Shown here in pieces: positions 31,428 to 39,961 of a stretch of 64,000 bases of DNA. The stretch is taken from NCBI GenBank assembly GCA_049423145.1, contig JBMSQF010000002.1, positions 7,918 through 71,917 on the forward strand, in the 5' to 3' direction. The notes under the pieces were generated by a model. It was not told the DNA's origin and made no database searches. It saw only the letters and a list, made by a program, of their open reading frames with translations. Origin of the DNA: RFTU01 sp049423145 (GTDB lineage: Bacteria; Pseudomonadota; Gammaproteobacteria; Burkholderiales; Burkholderiaceae_C). A program made the translations under genes and the position numbers. Each line of letters begins with the position of its first letter. Within the stretch, counting starts at the first letter, position 1.

Positions 31428-32120
31428 ATGGCTTCTTCCCTTGACCTGCAGGAGCAGGAACAGCTTGATCAACTCAAGGCCTTCTGGAACCGCTGGGGCA
31501 ACCTGCTCACCTGGTTGCTCACGGCGGTGCTGCTGGCCTTTGCCGGCTACAACGGCTGGAACTGGTGGCAGCGCGACCAGGGATTGAAGGCCAGCGCGCT
31601 GCATGCGGAGCTCGAGCGCGCAGCGCAGGCCGGTGAAATCGACCGCGTCACGGCCGCCTGGGGCGACCTCAAGGCGCGTTACCCGGGCTCGGTCTATTCG
31701 GGCCAAGGCGCCTTGCTGGCAGCCAAGGCGCTGATCGACAAGGGACGCAGCGAGGCCGCGCTGGAGCCCCTGCAGTGGGCGGCCGAATCGGCCAAGGATC
31801 CCGGTCTTCAGGTCCTGGCCCGCCTGCGCTGGGCTGGTGTACTGCTGGATCAGGGCAAGGCCCAGGATGCCTTGCCGGTGTTGGACAAGGCCCGCGGCGC
31901 CGGATTCGATCCACTGGTGGACGACCGCCGGGCAGATGCGCTCATGGCATTGGAGAAGGCTGATGAGGCCCGGGAGGCCTTGAAGGCGGCCTACAAGTCC
32001 ATGCCGCAGGACCTGGACTACCGGCGCGTCATCGAGGCCAAGCTCATGTCGCTGGGTGTTGATCCCGCGGAGGTGGTCCCGCCCGTCAAGCCCACGGATT
32101 CGACGAAGGCCGCCTCATGA
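31428..32120 (+). CDS. YfgM-like SecYEG-associated TPR membrane protein
   Basis: 230 residues with a short cytoplasmic N-terminus rich in acidic residues and Gln (LQEQEQLDQLKAFWNRWGN), one membrane segment (LLTWLLTAVLLAFAGYNGW, residues about 26-44) and a periplasmic TPR region. This is the ancillary SecYEG translocon subunit YfgM family, which in E. coli interacts with PpiD and SecYEG. It lies between hisS and bamB as in most beta- and gamma-proteobacteria, and its stop overlaps bamB by ATGA. Confidence 0.9.
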   Translation: MASSLDLQEQEQLDQLKAFWNRWGNLLTWLLTAVLLAFAGYNGWNWWQRDQGLKASALHAELERAAQAGEIDRVTAAWGDLKARYPGSVYSGQGALLAAKALIDKGRSEAALEPLQWAAESAKDPGLQVLARLRWAGVLLDQGKAQDALPVLDKARGAGFDPLVDDRRADALMALEKADEAREALKAAYKSMPQDLDYRRVIEAKLMSLGVDPAEVVPPVKPTDSTKAAS

Positions 32121-33256
32121 GGACCCGCACGATGATCCAGGTGCCGAAGTCCGTTTGGGCGCTGGTCCTGGCGGCGACGGTGCTGACGGGCTGTTCGCTG
32201 ATGTCCGACAAGCCCAAGCCCGCGCCGCTGGAAAAGCTGGACGCCGGTGCCTCGGCCGCGCTCCTGTGGTCGACCTCCGATGGGCGCGTGGACTTTCCGA
32301 TGCAGCCTGCCGTGACCACCAGCCGCGTGGCAACAGCCTCATCCGACGGCACGGTCACGGTCCGTGAGCTCGAGCGAGCGACTGTGGTCTGGTCGTTCAA
32401 GGTCGGTTCGCGGCTGGCCGCGGGTGTCGGTTTCGACGGGGAGAGGGCGGCCGTGGTCACGGCCAACAATGAGTTGGTGGTCCTGGCGTCCTCGCGCGTC
32501 CTGTGGCGCAAACGGCTGGCCTCACGGGTGAGTACGGCCCCCTTGGTGGCCGGTGAGCGCGTTTTTGTGCTGGGACTGGACCGCGCCGTGGAGGCCTATG
32601 ACGCCTTGGATGGCCGCTATCTCTGGCGCTTGCAGCGCACATCCGATCCGCTGTCGGTCATCCTCAACGGTGTGCTGATGCCCATGGGCGACACCTTGGT
32701 GGTGGGGCAGGGCGCCCGGTTGGTGGGCATCGACCCGAACCGCGGCAGCGTTCGCTGGGACCTGCCCTTGGCCACGCCCCGGGGGTCCAATGAAGTCGAG
32801 CGCCTGGCGGATCTGGTGGGGCCCGCTTTGCGTCAGGGGGATGTCGTCTGCGCGCGGGCCTTCCAATCTGCGGTGGCCTGTGCTGATGTGGCGCGTGGCA
32901 CCTTGCGCTGGACCCGCAATGCCGGGGGTATCGGGCCCGTGGGCGGCAATGCGTCTGTCGTGGTGGGTGGCGATGCCAGTGACCGCATGAGCGGCTGGAG
33001 AGCCGAGTCTGGTGAACTGCTGTGGAGCCATGAGCGATTCCTGCATCGGGGCCTTGGCGGCGTCGCCGCTTGGGGCGGCTGGATCGCCGTGGGCGATGCT
33101 CAGGGGCAGGTGCACGTGATGGATCCGGCCAACGGCCAGACCGTGATGCGCTTGAGCACGGACGGGGGTGCGATCGAAGCGGCTCCCCGCGTGGTGGGCC
33201 GGGTGATGGTGGTGGCCACCCGCAAGGGCGGCGTCTACGCGTGGCGCGCGCCCTGA
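32117..33256 (+). CDS. bamB: Outer-membrane assembly lipoprotein BamB
   Basis: 379 residues. A beta-propeller lipoprotein of the BAM complex. The signal peptide ends in the lipobox VLTGC. PQQ-like repeats follow, with LLWSTSDGRVDFPMQPAV, ATVVWSFKVGSRL, VLWRKRLASRVSTAPLV, GRYLWRLQRTSDPLS, GSVRWDLPLATPRGSNEVERL and GELLWSHERFLHRGLGGVA. The GSNEVERLADL block is typical of BamB. It is coupled to the yfgM-like gene and followed by der. Confidence 0.95.
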   Translation: MRTRTMIQVPKSVWALVLAATVLTGCSLMSDKPKPAPLEKLDAGASAALLWSTSDGRVDFPMQPAVTTSRVATASSDGTVTVRELERATVVWSFKVGSRLAAGVGFDGERAAVVTANNELVVLASSRVLWRKRLASRVSTAPLVAGERVFVLGLDRAVEAYDALDGRYLWRLQRTSDPLSVILNGVLMPMGDTLVVGQGARLVGIDPNRGSVRWDLPLATPRGSNEVERLADLVGPALRQGDVVCARAFQSAVACADVARGTLRWTRNAGGIGPVGGNASVVVGGDASDRMSGWRAESGELLWSHERFLHRGLGGVAAWGGWIAVGDAQGQVHVMDPANGQTVMRLSTDGGAIEAAPRVVGRVMVVATRKGGVYAWRAP

Positions 33257-33293
33257 CCCGACCCCGCCAGGCTGGCCCGAGCAGCCCCGCGCC

Positions 33294-34637
33294 ATGAAAC
33301 CCGTCGTCGCCCTGGTGGGCCGGCCCAATGTGGGCAAGTCCACGCTGTTCAATCGCATCACCAAGAGCCGGGATGCGATCGTCGCCGATTACGCAGGACT
33401 CACCCGCGACCGTCATTACGGCGACGCGCGCCACGGCGGGCAGGCGTTCATCGTCATCGACACCGGCGGCTTCGAGCCGGAAAAGCCCTCCGGCGTGGTG
33501 GCCGAGATGGCCAAGCAGACCCGGCAGGCCGTGGCCGAGGCCGATGCCGTGGTGTTCGTGGTCGATGTGCGCTCGGGGCTCTCCGCGCAGGATGCCGACA
33601 TCGCCCGCTATCTGCGCTCGGTCAACAAGCGCACCCACCTGGCGGTGAACAAGGCCGAGGGCATGGCCGACTCACCGCTGCTGGCCGAGTTTCACGAGCT
33701 GGGCATGGGTGAGCCGCACCCGGTCTCGGCGGCGCATGGGCAGGGGATCCGCAGTCTTCTGGATGCGGTCCTGGAGCCGTTTGAATTCGACGACGCGTTG
33801 GACGAGGGCCCGGACGAGGCGCCTGACGCACCCTTGCGTCTGGCCGTCGCCGGCCGGCCGAATGTGGGCAAGTCGACCCTGATCAATACCTGGTTGGGTG
33901 AGGAGCGTCTCGTCGCCTTCGACCTGCCGGGGACCACGCGCGACGCGATCAAGGTCCCGCTGGAGCGTGCCGGGCGCCACTACGAGATCATCGACACGGC
34001 GGGCCTTCGGCGCAAAGGTCGCGTATTCGAGGCCATCGAGAAGTTTTCGGTGGTCAAGACCCTACAAGCCATTGCCGACGCCCATGTGGCGGTGCTGCTG
34101 ATCGACGCCACCCAGGGTGTGGGTGAGCAGGATGCGCACATCGCGGGCTACATCCTGGAGTCCGGCCGGGCGGTGGTGATTGCCATCAACAAGTGGGACG
34201 CGATCGACAGCTACCAGCGGCAGATGCTGGAGCGGTCGATCGAGCAGCGCCTGGCCTTCCTCAAGTTTGCGCCCATCGCGCGCATTTCAGCCCTCAAGCG
34301 CCAGGGCCTGGGGCCCTTGTGGAAGGCCATCGACGAGGTGCACGCCAGCGCCACGGCCAAGTTGTCCACGCCCGTGCTCACCCGTTTGCTGCATGAAGCG
34401 GTGGAGCACCAGCAGCCCAAGCGCGCCGGGGCTTTCCGGCCCAAGCTGCGTTATGCGCACCAGGGCGGGCGCAATCCGCCGGTCGTGGTCATCCACGGCA
34501 CCAATTTGGAGCATGTGACCGACGCCTACAAGCGCTACCTCGAAGGCCGATTCAGGGAACATTTCAAGCTGGTTGGGACTCCCATGCGCATCGAGTTCAA
34601 GAGTGGGCGCAACCCCTTCACCGACGAAAAGCGTTGA
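33294..34637 (+). CDS. der: Ribosome assembly GTPase Der (EngA)
   Basis: 447 residues with two tandem GTPase domains and a C-terminal KH-like domain. G1 motifs are GRPNVGKSTLFN (about residue 8) and GRPNVGKSTLIN (about 185). G3 DTGGFE and DTAGLR, and G4 NKAE and NKWD, are present. The double-GTPase layout is unique to Der, which helps assemble the 50S subunit. It lies between bamB and hfq as usual. Confidence 0.97.
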   Translation: MKPVVALVGRPNVGKSTLFNRITKSRDAIVADYAGLTRDRHYGDARHGGQAFIVIDTGGFEPEKPSGVVAEMAKQTRQAVAEADAVVFVVDVRSGLSAQDADIARYLRSVNKRTHLAVNKAEGMADSPLLAEFHELGMGEPHPVSAAHGQGIRSLLDAVLEPFEFDDALDEGPDEAPDAPLRLAVAGRPNVGKSTLINTWLGEERLVAFDLPGTTRDAIKVPLERAGRHYEIIDTAGLRRKGRVFEAIEKFSVVKTLQAIADAHVAVLLIDATQGVGEQDAHIAGYILESGRAVVIAINKWDAIDSYQRQMLERSIEQRLAFLKFAPIARISALKRQGLGPLWKAIDEVHASATAKLSTPVLTRLLHEAVEHQQPKRAGAFRPKLRYAHQGGRNPPVVVIHGTNLEHVTDAYKRYLEGRFREHFKLVGTPMRIEFKSGRNPFTDEKR

Positions 34638-34677
34638 ATGGGCCGCTGCCCCCGGCACCGGGCCATGACCATGCCCA

Positions 34678-34709
34678 TTGACAGGTCGGGCCGTCCGGCT
34701 TGTGTTAAT
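34678..34709 (+). promoter_or_regulatory. Candidate sigma-70 promoter of hfq
   Basis: A perfect -35 box TTGACA at 34678-34683 and GTTAAT at 34704-34709 as -10, with a 20-base spacer, which is longer than ideal. They lie just after der and 34 bases before the hfq start, so hfq may have its own promoter inside the operon. Confidence 0.4.
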
Positions 34710-34743
34710 GTCCCGAAACAAACACTTCAACACGGAAGATATC

Positions 34744-34989
34744 GTGAGCAACAAAGGCCAGCTTCTGCAGGATCCGTTCCTCAACCTTTTGCGCAAGGAA
34801 CATGTACCGGTGTCCATCTACCTGGTCAATGGCATCAAGCTTCAGGGGCATATCGAGTCCTTTGACCAGTACGTGGTGCTGCTGCGCAACACGGTGACGC
34901 AGATGGTCTACAAGCACGCCATTTCAACTGTCGTACCCGGGCGAGCCGTGAACTTCCACGCACAGGACACCACCCAGGACCCCCAATAG
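34744..34989 (+). CDS. hfq: RNA chaperone Hfq
   Basis: 81 residues. A hexameric Sm-like RNA chaperone for small RNAs. Translation starts at GTG 34744 (MSNKGQLLQDPFLNLLRKEH) behind GGAAG; an in-frame ATG at 34708 would add twelve residues not seen in the family. Sm1 is VPVSIYLVNGIKLQGHIESFD with QYVVLL, and Sm2 includes YKHAISTVVP. The Gln8, Lys31 and YKH residues used for RNA binding are present. It precedes hflX by 4 bp. Confidence 0.97.
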   Translation: MSNKGQLLQDPFLNLLRKEHVPVSIYLVNGIKLQGHIESFDQYVVLLRNTVTQMVYKHAISTVVPGRAVNFHAQDTTQDPQ

Positions 34990-34993
34990 GGCC

Positions 34994-36217
34994 ATGGGTG
35001 TTCACCGCGTCGACAACACCGCCGCACCCGCCAACCGCGTGGTGCTGGTGGGTGTTGATCTGGGTCCCGACTCGCCGTTCGAGGCCACCCTCGACGAGCT
35101 CGCGCAGCTCGCCGAGTCCGCCGGTGACCGACCGGTGGCGCGCCTGACCGCCCGCCGCAAGTCACCGGACCCCGCGCTGTTCGTGGGCAGCGGCAAGGCC
35201 GAGGAAATCAAGTCGATGGTGACCGAGCAGGGTGCGCATGGCGTGCTGTTCGACCAGGCTTTGTCGCCGGCTCAACAGCGCAATCTGGAGCGTTTTCTGG
35301 GTGTGCCCGTGGCCGATCGAACCGCGCTCATCCTGGAAATCTTCGCCCAGCGAGCGCAAAGCCACGAGGGCAAGCTCCAGGTGGAACTGGCGCGCTTGCA
35401 GTATGTGGCCACCCGCCTGGTGCGGCGCTGGAGTCACCTCGAGCGGCAGCAGGGCGGTATCGGCCAGCGCGGCGGCCCGGGTGAGACCCAGATCGAGTTG
35501 GATCGCCGAATGATCGGTGAGCGGATCAAGTCGGTGCAGGCCCGTCTGGAGAAGGTCAAGCGGCAGCGCAGCACCCAACGCCGTTCCCGCGAGCGTTCCG
35601 GTTCCTTTCGGGTTTCGCTGGTTGGCTACACCAACGCGGGAAAGAGCACCTTGTTCAATACCTTGGTGAAGGCGCGCACCTACGCTGCTGACCAACTCTT
35701 CGCCACCTTGGACACGACAACCCGCCAACTGTGGCTGGAGCAGGCCGGCCGTGCCGTGTCCCTGTCAGACACCGTGGGCTTCATCCGCGATCTGCCGCAC
35801 AAACTCGTGGAGGCCTTTGAAGCCACGCTGCTCGAAGCAGCCGATGCCGATCTGCTGCTGCATGTGGTCGATGCGGCCAATCCACAGGCCGCCGAACAGA
35901 TCCATGAGGTGCAGCGCGTGCTGGAGGAAATTGGGGCCGAGCGTGTACCGCAGATTCTGGTGTTCAACAAGATCGACGCGCTTGAACCCTCACGCCAGCC
36001 ACGGCAGCCCTTGGATGAGATCGAGCGCGAAGGGGGTACTCGCAGCCCCCGCGTCTTCGTCAGCGCCGTCACCGGCCAGGGGCTGGATGCGCTGCGCAGC
36101 CTGATTGCCCAAGCCGCTTCCGCCGTTTCGCAGCCGGTGGGCCCGGCCTCACCCGATCCCCGATTTGAACCCGTCCTCTCGGCCTCTTCGACAAACTGGT
36201 CGACCGCAACACCATGA
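34994..36217 (+). CDS. hflX: Ribosome-associated GTPase HflX
   Basis: 407 residues. HflX splits stalled or heat-damaged ribosomes. The N-terminal domain has FVGSGKAEEIK and FDQALSPAQQRNLE, the middle contains GGIGQRGGPGETQIELDRR and a helical linker, and the G domain has GYTNAGKSTLFN near residue 215, LFATLDTTTR, DTVGFIRDLP and NKID. It follows hfq directly and its stop overlaps the hflK start by ATGA. Confidence 0.96.
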   Translation: MGVHRVDNTAAPANRVVLVGVDLGPDSPFEATLDELAQLAESAGDRPVARLTARRKSPDPALFVGSGKAEEIKSMVTEQGAHGVLFDQALSPAQQRNLERFLGVPVADRTALILEIFAQRAQSHEGKLQVELARLQYVATRLVRRWSHLERQQGGIGQRGGPGETQIELDRRMIGERIKSVQARLEKVKRQRSTQRRSRERSGSFRVSLVGYTNAGKSTLFNTLVKARTYAADQLFATLDTTTRQLWLEQAGRAVSLSDTVGFIRDLPHKLVEAFEATLLEAADADLLLHVVDAANPQAAEQIHEVQRVLEEIGAERVPQILVFNKIDALEPSRQPRQPLDEIEREGGTRSPRVFVSAVTGQGLDALRSLIAQAASAVSQPVGPASPDPRFEPVLSASSTNWSTATP

Positions 36218-37473
36218 ACCTCTTTGCACGTTTGCGCCAACGGCTCAGCCGTGGCTGGCTGATCTTCAACGAAGGAGGCCGCCCGCAAGGTCCGCCCGAC
36301 CTGGATGAACTTTGGCGTGACTTCAATCGCAAGCTCTCGGGACTGCTGTCCGGTCGAGGAGGGCGCGGCGGCTCTGGCGGAAACGGTTCCTCCGATGGCC
36401 CGAGCGGCGGTGGAAAGCCCGATCTCAAAGGGGCCGGTGTCGGGGCGGGCGTCATCGCCGCTGTGGTGGGCCTCATCTGGCTGGGCAGCGGATTCTTCAT
36501 CGTGCAGGAAGGCCAACAGGCGGTGGTCACCTCCTTCGGCAAGTACAGCCACACCTCCGACGCTGGCTTCCAGTGGCGCTTCCCCTATCCCTTCCAAGCC
36601 CACGAGACGGTTCCGGTGACGCAACTGCGCTCGCTCGAGGTGGGCCGCAGCGGCGTGGTTCAGGCCACCGGCCTGCGCGACTCTTCCATGCTCACCCAGG
36701 ACGAGAACATCGTCGACATCCGCTTCACGGTGCAGTACGGCTTGTAGGTTGCACGGGCCTACCTGTTTGAGAACCGCGGCCCTGACGAGGCGGTGATCCA
36801 GGCCAGTGAGTCGGCCGTTCGGGAGATCGTGGGGCGCAGCAGAGTCGATCAGGTGCTCTACGAGCAGCGAGATGCCATCGCGGCGGACTTGGTGAAGTCG
36901 GTGCAGGCCCAGCTCGACCGGCTGGGCTCCGGAATCGTGGTGGCCAACATCAATGTGCAGAACGTGCAGGTTCCGGAGCAGGTTCAGGCGGCCTTCAACG
37001 ATGCGGTCAAGGCCGGCGCGGACCGCGACCGCCTGAAGAATGAGGGCCAGGCCTACGCCAGTGATGTCATTCCCAAGGCACGTGGTACGGCTGCGCGCTT
37101 GCTGGAGGAAGCCGAGGGTTATCGCGCGCGGGTGGTGGCGCAGGCGGAAGGTGACTCGCAGCGATTCAAGTCGGTGCTTGCCGAGTACAAGAAGGCGCCT
37201 GCCGTGACCCGCGACCGCATGTATATCGAGACGATGCAGCAGGTCTACCAGAATGTGAGCAAGGTGATGATCGACAGCCGTGCGAATTCCAGCCTGCTGT
37301 ACCTGCCCTTGGACCGCATCCTGCAGCAGAGCGTGGCCGGACTGCCCGGCGCTCCTGCTGCGCCGGCGGCGGGCACGGGCGCTGGTGTGCCTGAGGCCAG
37401 CAACAGCCCGGCCGCAGCCGCCGACACCCGGTCCCGCGACGGTCAGCGCACCCGCGATCGCGACGCCCGCTGA
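36214..37473 (+). pseudogene. hflK: hflK interrupted by an in-frame amber codon
   Basis: HflK, with HflC, forms the inner-membrane SPFH complex that controls FtsH protease. The reading frame opens normally (Gly-rich N-terminus, membrane segment near residues 77-98, then the SPFH domain) and stops at TAG 36745-36747, after FTVQYGL (177 residues). The same frame continues at once with VARAYLFENRGPDEAVIQASES and runs to 37473, with all remaining HflK motifs intact (ASDVIPKARG, YKKAPAVTRDRMYIETMQQV). No base is gained or lost, so this is a nonsense substitution. It could be a real mutation, an assembly error or a read-through codon. The later fragment has a GTG at 36793 but a poor ribosome site. 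hflC downstream is intact. Confidence 0.85.
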
Positions 37474-37492
37474 CGCCTGAAGGATTCGAAAC

Positions 37493-38386
37493 ATGAACAA
37501 GATTGGAATGTGGGTTGCCGGTGCGCTGGCGCTGTTGATGATGGCATCCTCGATGCTCTTCGTTGTGGACCAGCGTCAGGTGGGTGTGGTGTACGCGCTT
37601 GGTGAAATCAAGGAAGTGATCACGGAGCCCGGGCTGAAGTGGAAGATGCCCCCGCCCCTGCAGAACGTGGTGTTTCTCGACAAGCGCATCCAGACGCTGG
37701 ACAGCCCGGAAACGCGGCCGATCTTCACCGCTGAGAAGAAGAGCCTGATCATCGATTGGCTGGTCAAGTGGCGAATCGCCGAGCCGCGGCAGTTCATCCG
37801 CAACAACGGCGTGGACCTGCGGAATCTGGAAAACCGCCTCTCTCCGGTGGTTCAGGCGGCCTTCAACGAGGAAATCACCAAGCGCACGGTCAGTGGCGTG
37901 CTCGCGGCCGACCGTGACAAGGTGATGAATGGGGTGCGCGAGCGTCTGGCCGATGAGGCCAAGTCCTTCGGTATCGAGATCATCGACGTTCGCATCAAGC
38001 GCGTGGACTTCGTCGCGGACATCACCGATGCGGTCTACCGCCGCATGGAGTCCGAGCGCAAACAGGTGGCCAACGAGCTGCGCTCTCAGGGCACGGCCGA
38101 GGGCGAAAAGATCCGCGCGGATGCCGATCGACAGCGTGAGGTCATCATTGCCGAGGCGTACCGCGATGCGCAGAAGATCAAAGGCGAGGGCGACGGCAAG
38201 GCTTCGGCTCTCTACGCGGAATCTTTCGGACGCGACCCGCAGTTCGCGCAGTTCTATCGCAGCCTGGAAGCCTACCGAGCCACCTTCCGCAACAAATCGG
38301 ATGTCATGGTGATGGACCCCTCCAGCGATTTCTTCAAGGCCATGCGCGGCAGTGGGGCCAGCGGCGCTCCGGCGCCCGCGCGCTGA
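37493..38386 (+). CDS. hflC: Protease modulator HflC
   Basis: 297 residues. The SPFH partner of HflK, anchored by one N-terminal membrane segment (MWVAGALALLMMASSMLFVV) and otherwise periplasmic. Family motifs include VDQRQVGVVYALGEIKEVI, PGLKWKMPPPLQNVVFLDKR, SLIIDWLVKWRI, and IKRVDFVADITDAVYRRMESERK followed by a coiled-coil with EGEKIRADADRQREVIIAEA. It starts 19 bp after hflK. If HflK is truncated, HflC would lack its partner. Confidence 0.96.
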   Translation: MNKIGMWVAGALALLMMASSMLFVVDQRQVGVVYALGEIKEVITEPGLKWKMPPPLQNVVFLDKRIQTLDSPETRPIFTAEKKSLIIDWLVKWRIAEPRQFIRNNGVDLRNLENRLSPVVQAAFNEEITKRTVSGVLAADRDKVMNGVRERLADEAKSFGIEIIDVRIKRVDFVADITDAVYRRMESERKQVANELRSQGTAEGEKIRADADRQREVIIAEAYRDAQKIKGEGDGKASALYAESFGRDPQFAQFYRSLEAYRATFRNKSDVMVMDPSSDFFKAMRGSGASGAPAPAR

Positions 38387-38444
38387 ACCGCGACGCCAGG
38401 AGCGTGAGCACGGTGCCCAGGGTTTGCGGCAAGGGACCCCTGCG

Positions 38445-38630
38445 GTGAGCGACGCTCTGTTGGCAGCTTTGGCACTGATGCTCATCATCGAGGGGCTGCT
38501 GCCCACGCTCCATCCCGGCCTGTGGCGGCGCTTGTTCGAACAGGCCCTGCAGCTCAGCGACGGACAACTCCGTTTCATGGGCATGGCGAGCGTCCTGGCG
38601 GGCCTGGCCCTTTGGCATCTTCTGTTCTAA
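38445..38630 (+). CDS. Small membrane protein, DUF2065 (YjeT-like)
   Basis: 61 residues with two membrane segments (ALLAALALMLIIEGLLPTLHP and MGMASVLAGLALWHLLF). The pattern EGLLPTLHPGLWRR...LSDGQLRFMGMASVLAGL is that of DUF2065/YjeT. The start is GTG 38445; a longer open frame from 38352 overlaps hflC and is not membrane-like. Genes of this family usually sit between hflC and hisZ or purA, as here. Function unknown. Confidence 0.85.
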   Translation: MSDALLAALALMLIIEGLLPTLHPGLWRRLFEQALQLSDGQLRFMGMASVLAGLALWHLLF

Positions 38631-38717
38631 CGGGCCGCCCGGGTCTGCTTGGGCCCCTGTGCAGCTGCGGCTCTTACAATCTGCTATTTACGCGTTCCAC
38701 AGCGCCCGCGCCCATCC

Positions 38718-39908
38718 ATGTCTTCCGCCTGGCTATTGCCCGAGCACCTCGCAGACGTTCTGCCCTCGGAGGCCAAGCGCATCGAGGGGCTTCGCCGCGC
38801 CCTGACCGACGAGGCCCAGGCCTACGGCTATGAGTTGGTGATTCCGCCCCTGGTCGAGCACCTGGATTCGCTGCTTTCAGGGACTGGCCGCACCTTGGGC
38901 TTGCAGACCTTCAAGCTCGTCGATCAGCTCTCCGGCCGCACCTTGGGTCTGCGCGCCGACACCACACCGCAGGTGGCCAGGATCGATGCGCACCTGCTCA
39001 ACCGTTCGGGCGTGGTGCGCCTGTGCTACTGCGGTCCGGTCGTCCACACGCGCCCTGCAGGCCCCTGGGCCACCCGGGAACCGCTTCAGTTCGGCGCTGA
39101 ACTTTACGGACATGCGGGTCTTGAAGCGGATCTGGAGGTCTTGGAACTGGCCCTGGATGGCCTGCGTGGGGCCGGTGTGAGCGACCCCGTACTGGACCTG
39201 GGTGATGCGCGCATCGCGTGCACCCTGATCGATGCGCTGGCGGTTGATGCGGCCACCCGTTCGCTTCTGTTGGGCGCGCTGGCCGCCAAGGATGGGCCTG
39301 CGCTGACCGAGGCGCTCGTCCCTCACGCGGGCCACGAGGCGGCCAAGGCGCTGCTGGAATTGCCGCGTCTGTACGGCACCGAATCCAGGGCGAAGTCGAT
39401 GCTGGCCGCCGCCTCGGCCGCATTGCCGGCCTGGCCTTCCATTCGACGGGCTTTGGACGACCTTGCGTGGATCGTGCGTCACGTGCAGGCCACGCATCCC
39501 GATGTCCGAATCGGCCTGGACCTGGCCGATCTGGGCGGGCAGGACTATTACAGTGGCATCCGCTTCAGCGTGATGGGCGCGGCGGCCCAGCAGGTTCTGG
39601 CCCAAGGGGGGCGCTACGACCATGTGGGCCGTGTCTTCGGTCGCGAGCGCGCGGCAGTGGGTTTCAGCTTGGATCTCAAGGCCTTGTCGCAGGCGCTCAA
39701 TGCTTCGGGCCCGCAGCCCGCGCCCCGCCCGGCCATTCGGGCTCCCTGGTCCGAGGATGCCGCTTTGCGCGCCGCCGTGCGGTCCCTGCGCTCGCAGGGA
39801 GAAACCGTGGTCTGCATCCTTCCTGGCCATGAGCATGAGGCTCAGGAATTCGCCTGCGACCGTGAACTCGTCGCGGTCTCGGGCCGGTGGGTCCTTCAGG
39901 CGATCTGA
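38718..39908 (+). CDS. hisZ: ATP phosphoribosyltransferase regulatory subunit HisZ
   Basis: 396 residues. A histidyl-tRNA synthetase paralogue that lacks aminoacylation activity and activates short-form HisG in histidine synthesis. WLLPEHLADVLPSEAKRIEGL opens the protein; motif 2-like RADTTPQVARIDAHLLNRSG and LCYCGPVVHTRP follow; YYSGIRFSVM and GGRYDHVGRVFGRERAAVGFSLDL are near the end. It lacks the HisS anticodon-binding domain. ATG 38718 is preferred; the open frame starts at 38649. It lies between hflC and purA, as in other beta-proteobacteria. A possible -10 TACAAT is near 38677. Confidence 0.94.
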   Translation: MSSAWLLPEHLADVLPSEAKRIEGLRRALTDEAQAYGYELVIPPLVEHLDSLLSGTGRTLGLQTFKLVDQLSGRTLGLRADTTPQVARIDAHLLNRSGVVRLCYCGPVVHTRPAGPWATREPLQFGAELYGHAGLEADLEVLELALDGLRGAGVSDPVLDLGDARIACTLIDALAVDAATRSLLLGALAAKDGPALTEALVPHAGHEAAKALLELPRLYGTESRAKSMLAAASAALPAWPSIRRALDDLAWIVRHVQATHPDVRIGLDLADLGGQDYYSGIRFSVMGAAAQQVLAQGGRYDHVGRVFGRERAAVGFSLDLKALSQALNASGPQPAPRPAIRAPWSEDAALRAAVRSLRSQGETVVCILPGHEHEAQEFACDRELVAVSGRWVLQAI

Positions 39909-39961
39909 CCTCTGGTGTTTCACGGGATTGGGCGCCGCCTTCTTTTCAAGATCGACAAGAC

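Noticed and set aside
34678..34743. Longer Hfq starting at ATG 34708 or 34678
   Set aside because: It would add residues not found in Hfq and run through the promoter-like TTGACA; GTG 34744 has a good ribosome site and the family N-terminus.
36793..37473. Second half of hflK as an independent gene from GTG 36793
   Set aside because: The GTG has a poor ribosome site, the protein would start inside the SPFH domain without a membrane anchor, and the frame continues directly from the 5' half.
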